Assembly: GCA_025201705.1 (NCBI GenBank)
Contig: MU616820.1
Span: forward strand, 1 to 39,384
Direction of reading: 5' to 3'
Length of the DNA stretch: 39,384 bases
From: Dissophora ornata
Taxonomy: Eukaryota; Mortierellomycota; Mortierellomycetes; Mortierellales; Mortierellaceae
Both the position numbers and the translations under genes were made by a program. Shown in pieces: positions 34,375-39,384 of the stretch. The notes beneath the pieces were generated by a model that was not told where the DNA came from, did no database searches, and worked only from the letters and a program-made list of their open reading frames with translations. Position 1 is the stretch's first letter. Each line of letters starts with the position of its first letter.

Positions 34375-35296
34375 CCGAACAGCTTTCATCATCGCACTGT
34401 CGTCAAAATCCACATCAGGGAGCTCGACATCCGATTTCACAAGTGCACAGAGGAGCTTCTTGGAGAACGCTTCTTTCATCCTCCTTGTCGACATTGATGG
34501 TGCAAACACCCCAATGATAGCCATGACGTCTGCAACCTCTGTTTTCCTGATTTCGTTGTTCACCAAAGAGTCAATGCACGCTCGTTGAAATTCTTGAAAT
34601 CGGCATGCAACACAAGTACCATTCATAATCCACTCGCAAACCCGATGAGAAGCCCTTTCAACAATGCTTAACAAAGCCTCGCGGTCAGTATCGCCGAGTA
34701 CAGGCTCTTCTGCTTCAACAGAATGCTCCAGCTCTGCTGCTTCAACAGTAGCAGTCTCCTCACTCCATCCAGCGCTATCGTGGTCTGTTGTATATAGATA
34801 GAGCAATGATAAAAGCAAGTCGGTTAAATGGAGCATCCAAGAAAAACTCTTCAACGGGACTGCAAAAAAAAAGCATGACATACCTTGATCATGGGAGTGC
34901 GCGTTCAGGGCGTCTGCTGGTTCATCGCCATCCGAATTGGAGCTGCTACCGGTAGCCTCAAGAACAACTAACAAAGAGTGGAAGAGAAATAGGGTTGTAA
35001 AAAGCAATTCAAGTCTCCCGTTATAATGCCACTCGCTGTACTGACATTTTCCATGTGGTGACACCACTTGAATTTTCACTATATTTTTTACTATGCATTA
35101 TAACAGGAGTTGATTGTGGTGGACAAAAACAAAACAAAAAATAGAGAATAAACACTCAGCTCTTGTCGACAATTCTGCGCTTGTGAGGTAGTGCCAGGAA
35201 GTGAGGTTCCAGCGTAATCGAAGACCTGTCAGATTGAATCACATCTGTGCCTGTAATCTCTGACAGAAGAAAGGACAAAGCGGGGAGGCATCCATC
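34375..35296 (-). pseudogene. multi-exon gene fragment of unknown family
   Basis: Read on the minus strand, three coding pieces can be joined: about 35296-35160 (CLPALSFLLSEITGTDV, then FLALPHKRRIVDK), 34967-34884 (VLEATGSSSNSDGDEPADA) and 34784-34375 (DREALLSIVERASHRVCEWI, CRFQEFQRACIDSLVN, VADVMAIIGVFAPSM, LPDVDFDDSAMMKAVR). The 99-nt intron 34883-34785 (GTATGT...CAACAG) keeps frame exactly, and the last exon ends in a perfect donor (GTAAGT at 34374). The first piece ends in AAGAGCTGAGT where a GTGAGT donor would be expected, so it may be broken. MITEs occupy the intron before 34967 and the one after 34375. I find no further exons beyond the left MITE. It seems a truncated gene from a repeated fungal family; function unknown. 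It may instead be intact with long unseen introns. Confidence 0.5.
35005..35116. mobile_element. MITE, pogo/Tc1-like ends (right copy)
   Basis: A 112-bp element with imperfect terminal inverted repeats of 22-25 bp that end in identical GTTATAATGC / GCATTATAAC. The interior (CACTCGCTGTACT, CATTTTCCATGT, GGTGACACCACTT) matches the left copy at 34212-34357 in inverted orientation, and holds its own small palindrome GTGGTGACACCAC. It sits in an intron, 37 bases before the acceptor of the exon beginning at 34967 (minus strand). It is too short to encode a transposase. Confidence 0.7.
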
Positions 35297-35865
35297 CTAA
35301 AGGCCACCCCATGGCGCTAATGAGCACTTCCATGACCGGCGCCAATAGAACCACACTCGTCGCAACCAACTCTTGGACTTGGTGCAGGACGATACCTCGC
35401 ACCAAGGACAAGAGCCAGGTCGAATAATGACAAGAATGTTTTCGGCCTGTGAAAAAAAAATACCTTCAGAGTAAAGGACTGCAGCTGGAGATGAAAAGCG
35501 CTGCGAGCACGGAGTGGGACAGGAACAGAGAGAGAAAGAGAGAGAGAAGAGTAGAGGTGTGCGTAAGTAACAGTAAAAAGAGGGAAGGATGTGGCGATAA
35601 ACAAAGAGAAAGAGAAAAAAGACAAGGGAGAGTCTCATCATCTGAGAGTATCATGCTCGACAAGGTGTCAGATTGCCAGGTACTTTTGACGTGCATGCTG
35701 CCCGGAACCCTAGCAAAAACAAGCTCCGCACAGTGTTGGCGTCTGTTAGAGAAAAACTGCAAGGCAGATTACCCTCTCAGGAGCTTGTCCAACGCTGACG
35801 TCAAAAGACACAACACAGCTGATCTTACAGTCAAACTTGTGTAATTACATGCATACCACTTTACA
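35297..35865. other. spacer upstream of the MULE remnant
   Basis: No gene I can support. It contains a G/A-rich block (about 35520-35635) and, at 35826-35838, TACAGTCAAACTT, the inverted partner of the copy at 34158-34170. Some minus-strand frames may belong to upstream exons of the neighbouring gene fragment. Confidence 0.35.
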
Positions 35866-37923
35866 ATGTCGCCCTTCCTCAACGAGCCCGCCGACCTTGC
35901 TGGCTTGGCAGACTATAGCAGCGATGTTGAGACCGTCAGTGACTTTGGATACGGCTGTCTTCCCAACCACGACCCCTCCGATTCAATCTCTCCACCAGTC
36001 TCTTTTGGAACAGCGCCTGTCGTGACTGATCTCACTTCAAGTGGTGATGGCAATGATGGCGAGGCTGGTATTGAACCTGGCCAACCCACTGACGAACCGG
36101 AGATCAAGAGAGAGGATGGAGCACCACCCGAGCGCGACCTGTCCCACATTATGACACCCGAGCTTGACCGAGAGTTTGAGACTATGGAGGAAGCGTTGGA
36201 ATACTTCCAAAACTTGGCAAAGCAGCACGGATTCGCACTCAAGACTCGCAGTAGTCGCAATAGCAGTACTAGAGTGGCCAAATATCTCTCCTGCACTCTT
36301 GGTGGCAAATACAGGACCCCTTTTCTCTCACGAGACGATGTTCAAGCCTTCTCAGAAAGGCCATTTTATACACAACCGCGAGTTGTCAAAGCCCAAATCG
36401 ATAGCTATAGCAAGGAGGAGGACTCGCGACCAGAAGGACGAAGACTGGGTAGTGAACTGTCATAACAATGGAATAGCTCCCAAAGCTATCGTGTCTCTGC
36501 TTCACACCCAGGCGCCTGAGAAGCTGCTGACAACACGAGATGTGTACAACTTTTTACAGCGCCGAGAGCAGGGCAATGTCACAGGGCTCGACCCCCTTCA
36601 GAACACGATGCAAGAGCTCAGCCGAAACGGATGGAAGTATGATATCACCTACAGAGACGACCTTTGCCTCAAGAATTTTCTTCCTGATGCACCCTGCGTC
36701 AATGGAGCTCCTCAAGCGCTTTCCAGGTGTACTTCTGATGGACTGCACGTACAAGACCAATGCGATGCGTCTCCCATTCTTACATATCATGGGATCTACA
36801 GGAACGAACAAGATCTTTACTGTTGCTGGTGCTTTTCTATCAAGCGAGTGTGTCGGCGACTACACCTGGGCTTTGGAAAAGCTGGCTCAGTATGCCCCTG
36901 TGACACGGCACACAGGTGTCTTCGTCACGGAGTGCGAGTCCGAACTGATTGCCGCCATTACCAGCGTCTTCAGACTCAGCGCATTTACTCTACAAATGGC
37001 ACGTCAAGAAGGACATCGAGTCTTTGTGCAGCAAGACAATCAAGGACGCCAAACTGCTTGAAGACTGTATGAGCAGTGTGGAAGAGTTCCTGGACTCTAA
37101 AACTGAACAAGACTTTGATGATAATTTCAAGAATATCGGCAAGGGGATATCTCTTGATGCCGACCAGAGGAAGAAGATTATTACTAATATTAGCGACAAT
37201 TGGATCAAGCACAAGGAGAAATTCGTGCCTGCTTGGACAAACAAACTTCAACATTATGGACACACTGCAACGAGCAAGAATGAGAGCGCTCATGCACAAT
37301 TCAAGCGGTTCCTCCTGGCGTCGAACGGTAGCATCAGCTACACAGTGGCCAAGTTCGACAAGTTCATCAGCAGCCAAACTGATGATATTAGAGATGAGGA
37401 GGACCGCCAAAGGCTCGCAGCACCAATTTACAATGGCAACATCCTCTTCCAGCAACTTAGAACTAGGGTTAGTCATCACGCTATGAAAATCATTTTCGAA
37501 GAACTCCAGAGATCCAAGAGCGATAAGCCTTTGGGTCGGTGCACCGCCTACCACCGAACTGTCTTCGGTCTTCCTTGTGCACACGAGCTCAAAGGTCTCT
37601 GTCGTGCCCTCCAATTGAGCGAGGTTGATAGACATTGGCACTTGGGACTCAAAGCAACACCTAAACCAATATCTTCAGAGGACCCAGCACTAGATCAGAT
37701 TGATGCCACCTTCAGGATGATCTTTGGGCTTCCTCCAACCGAGCAGGACAGGTACTGGAAGACAATACAGTCCAAGACAGTTGCATGTGGGATTGTGATG
37801 TCCCCACTGCCGGTTGTTACTCGTGGACGACCCAAAGGAAGCACCAAGAGAAACAAAAGTCTCTTTGAGTATGCTGCCGACAACTTGAGAAGGAAGAACA
37901 TAGTGCCTTCTGGCACTCAGTAA
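35866..37923 (+). pseudogene. MULE (Mutator-like) transposase, frameshifted
   Basis: Four successive frames together resemble a MULE/FAR1-type transposase, which cuts and pastes DNA. Frame 1 (35866 to about 36440) has an acidic disordered start, then ALEYFQNLAKQHGFALKTRSS and the GGKYR element. A second frame carries APKAIVSLLHTQ and TTRDVYNFLQRR. A third (from about 36674) carries FPGVLLMDCTYKTN, with the first catalytic Asp, and FTVAGAFLSSE. A fourth (from about 36975) carries AHLLYKWHVKKD, a likely third acidic site in KNESAHAQFK, and a SWIM-like CTAYHRTVFGLPCAHEL, ending QPRKGS-like (RGRPKGS). Single-base shifts near 36674 and 36975, and a shift with probable deletion near 36440, break it. 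TECESEL stands where TDREL is usual, so the second Asp appears lost. No introns fit these breaks. Terminal repeats were not found. Confidence 0.8.
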
Positions 37924-38439
37924 ATAGTTGAACACTCGTCTAGGGATTAGCCTGTATAAATAAAACTCAAACGACTCTGACCCACCACTGGTTGTCAAGC
38001 CGTTGTTGTAGTTGTGTGAGACGTTTCTGGGGTTGATGTAACTAGAGCCAGTTGTACATGTACAGCACCAGACGACCTTAATCCGAATTTTGCAACTTCA
38101 CATTTGGGTGCACCAGGCGACACAATTCAAATTTAAATTTTTACTCTGCCAAACGGTCCTCATGGTCAAAAAAAAATCCAGGGTCAGAGTCCTGGTTCGC
38201 ATAATCTCTGTGCCCGTACTGTCCTGCCTCTTACGCCTCAACTTCATTGAATTGACGAGGCTTACGGTCAGAAGTATCTCTGGAGGTGGTGCTGACCTTC
38301 CTTTGGTCGGGTTTCTTCGTCTTCGGCGGCCTATCTGCTTGAGGACCTGGGGGGAGTGGCAGGAAAAAAAGAGGAACACCGTTCCTGAAATTGCACAGGC
38401 ACTTACTTCTTTTGAAAAATGTGCAACCCAGCCACATTA
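37924..38439. other. 3' flank of the MULE remnant
   Basis: About 500 bp with no coding frame I can support. It contains the palindrome TGTACATGTACA (about 38053-38064) and an AT-rich block near 38127-38142. I looked here for a right terminal repeat of the MULE and saw none that matches the sequence upstream of 35866. Confidence 0.4.
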
Positions 38440-38687
38440 ACCGGTTTTTAAAAGTGTGCGACCGGTTTTTAAAAGGTGTGCGATTGGTTTAAAAAGTGTG
38501 CGACCGGTTTAAAAAGTGTGCGACTGGTTTAAAAAGTGTGCGACCGGTTTAAAAAGTGTGCGACCGGTTTAAAAAAGTGTGCGACCGGTTTAAAAAAGTG
38601 TGCGACCGGTTTAAAAAAGTGTGCGACTGGTTTAAAAAGTGTGCGACCGGTTTAAAAAAGTGTGCGACTGGTTTAAAAAGTGGTGCG
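38440..38687 (+). repeat. minisatellite, 12 copies of a 20-22 bp unit
   Basis: Head-to-tail copies of ACCGGTTTAAAAAGTGTGCG. Unit lengths are 21, 22, 20, 20, 20, 20, 21, 21, 21, 20, 21 and 21 bases; variation is mostly in the A run, and C/T changes turn ACCGG into ACTGG or ATTGG. It stops where the inverted-repeat element begins, with a disturbed thirteenth start (ACCGGGGG, then T-rich). The ACCGGTTTAAAAA part is the reverse complement of the terminal motif of that element. Confidence 0.95.
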
Positions 38688-38695
38688 ACCGGGGG

Positions 38696-39373
38696 TTTTT
38701 TTTATTTTTAAAACCGGTACAGTCCTATCTCACCTTTGGCGAAAATTTTCGCCAAAAGTGAGATAGGACCAGAGACTGACTGTACGTGTACACTGCAGCA
38801 AAATCGGTCAGAAAATAGTGTGAGAAGACAAAATCATATTCGTCTTGCACCATGTGCGCGTCTTTCCGCCTTCCCACCATCAGGCAAGCGGCACGAGCAC
38901 TGCAACGGATGGGATCAGGGTCTTTTCCTCAACAGCTCATGACGCACATGATGGTTCATTGATTCGCGTCCTCATTCACCATTATCGTATTGCGATTGCC
39001 CCACAATTCAACATAAAGCGAGTCTAGATTTTTTTGACATGAATAGCAGTGATAGAACAGGGACGCCTTCATTTATTTTCTCAGTATAGGAGGTTCTTAA
39101 GTCTACTAGAAAAGATAATGCTACGAGTGAAGATGAGAAAAAGGCGAGAAGACCATGACCCTATTCATTGCTCGTGCCGCTTGCCTGAACTGTCCTATCT
39201 ATGTTTATGACTCTTCCATGCGACAGGAGGGCGGAAAGACGCGCACATGGTGCAAGACGAATATGATTTTGTCTTCTCACGCTGCAGTGTACAGTCTCTG
39301 GTCCTATCTCACTATTTGGCGAAAATTTTCGCCAAAAGTGAAAAATCAAAGGCACATAAACTGGCACCGGTTT
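38696..39373. mobile_element. long inverted-repeat (foldback-like) element
   Basis: Two arms face each other across about 270 bp of unique sequence (38900-39168). The best block, 38820-38870, is a perfect 51-bp inverted match to 39230-39280. A 19-bp block, 38881-38899, matches 39169-39187. Further out, GGACCAGAGACTG and CACTGCAG are shared. Each arm carries a perfect 22-bp palindrome built on TTTGGCGAAAA (38735-38756 and 39315-39336); in the left arm it extends to a 48-bp near-palindrome (38722-38769, one mismatched pair per half). Outermost on both sides is TTTTTAAA(A)CCGGT. The arms differ by small insertions. No transposase is inside. The right limit is close to the window edge, so the element may be larger. 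Confidence 0.75.
38722..38769. repeat. 48-bp near-perfect palindrome (hairpin)
   Basis: GTCCTATCTCAC and its reverse complement enclose TTTGGCGAAAA and its reverse complement, with a single mismatched position per half and no loop. It could extrude as a cruciform. A second copy, in the right arm at 39301-39348, keeps the inner 22 bp but has lost pairing on its outer side. Confidence 0.9.
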
Positions 39374-39384
39374 AAAAATCAGTA

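Noticed and set aside
34861..34884. Very short GT...TTTTTTTTTGCAG introns in the 34-35 kb gene fragment
   Set aside because: Introns of 18-24 nt are below a realistic size; the 99-nt alternative ending CAACAG keeps frame and fits local intron length.
1..39384. CRISPR arrays or bacterial operons
   Set aside because: The only regular array (38440-38687) has no spacers, and gene structure is eukaryotic throughout.

Overview
The window looks like nuclear DNA of an early-diverging filamentous fungus, most likely a Mortierella-type (Mortierellomycota) genome. The genes are eukaryotic, with GT-AG introns mostly of 85-145 nt. Several sequences (a NACHT-type ATPase remnant, a 1202-residue coiled-coil/leucine-rich protein, a MULE transposase remnant) resemble families I associate with Mortierellaceae. 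That placement is inference from family resemblance; no search was run.

Layout. Positions 1-4730 are gene-poor: a signal-peptide exon (minus), a tRNA-Ala(CGC) (minus) and a broken NACHT ATPase. Positions 4731-32319 are a gene-dense housekeeping block. In order it holds a CENP-B-type double helix-turn-helix regulator (+), a bacterial-type glycyl-tRNA synthetase (-), an NSRP1-like splicing factor (+), a large coiled-coil/leucine-rich protein (-), the second-largest subunit of RNA polymerase III (+, eight exons), a 1026-residue disordered protein (+), a membrane-anchored GH5 exo-beta-1,3-glucanase (-), CTP synthase (-), a GNAT acetyltransferase (-) and a Pro/Gln-rich protein ending in a cysteine cluster (-). 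Positions 32320-39384 are accessory and repeat-rich: a gene fragment whose introns carry two related MITEs, a frameshifted MULE transposase, a 12-copy minisatellite, and a long inverted-repeat element that ends in the motif from which the minisatellite is built.

How genes relate. GlyRS and the NSRP1-like gene are divergent over a 241-bp shared promoter. Three gene pairs converge with short 3' gaps (7686/7825, 11131/11280, 25586/25855). There is no operon logic. The functions are general: translation (GlyRS, tRNA-Ala), Pol III transcription, splicing, nucleotide synthesis and cell-wall glucan processing.

The most interesting points are: (1) a bacterial-type GlyRS whose only AUG lies just before the catalytic domain, preceded by an in-frame presequence-like stretch with no AUG, suggesting non-AUG initiation of a mitochondrial form; (2) the minisatellite plus inverted-repeat structure at the right edge; (3) paired MITEs sitting at splice sites of a gene fragment; (4) the large coiled-coil/leucine-rich protein with a central hydrophobic segment. 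I did not find a clearly new multi-gene system. Exon boundaries were inferred by hand from reading frame, splice dinucleotides and family resemblance.
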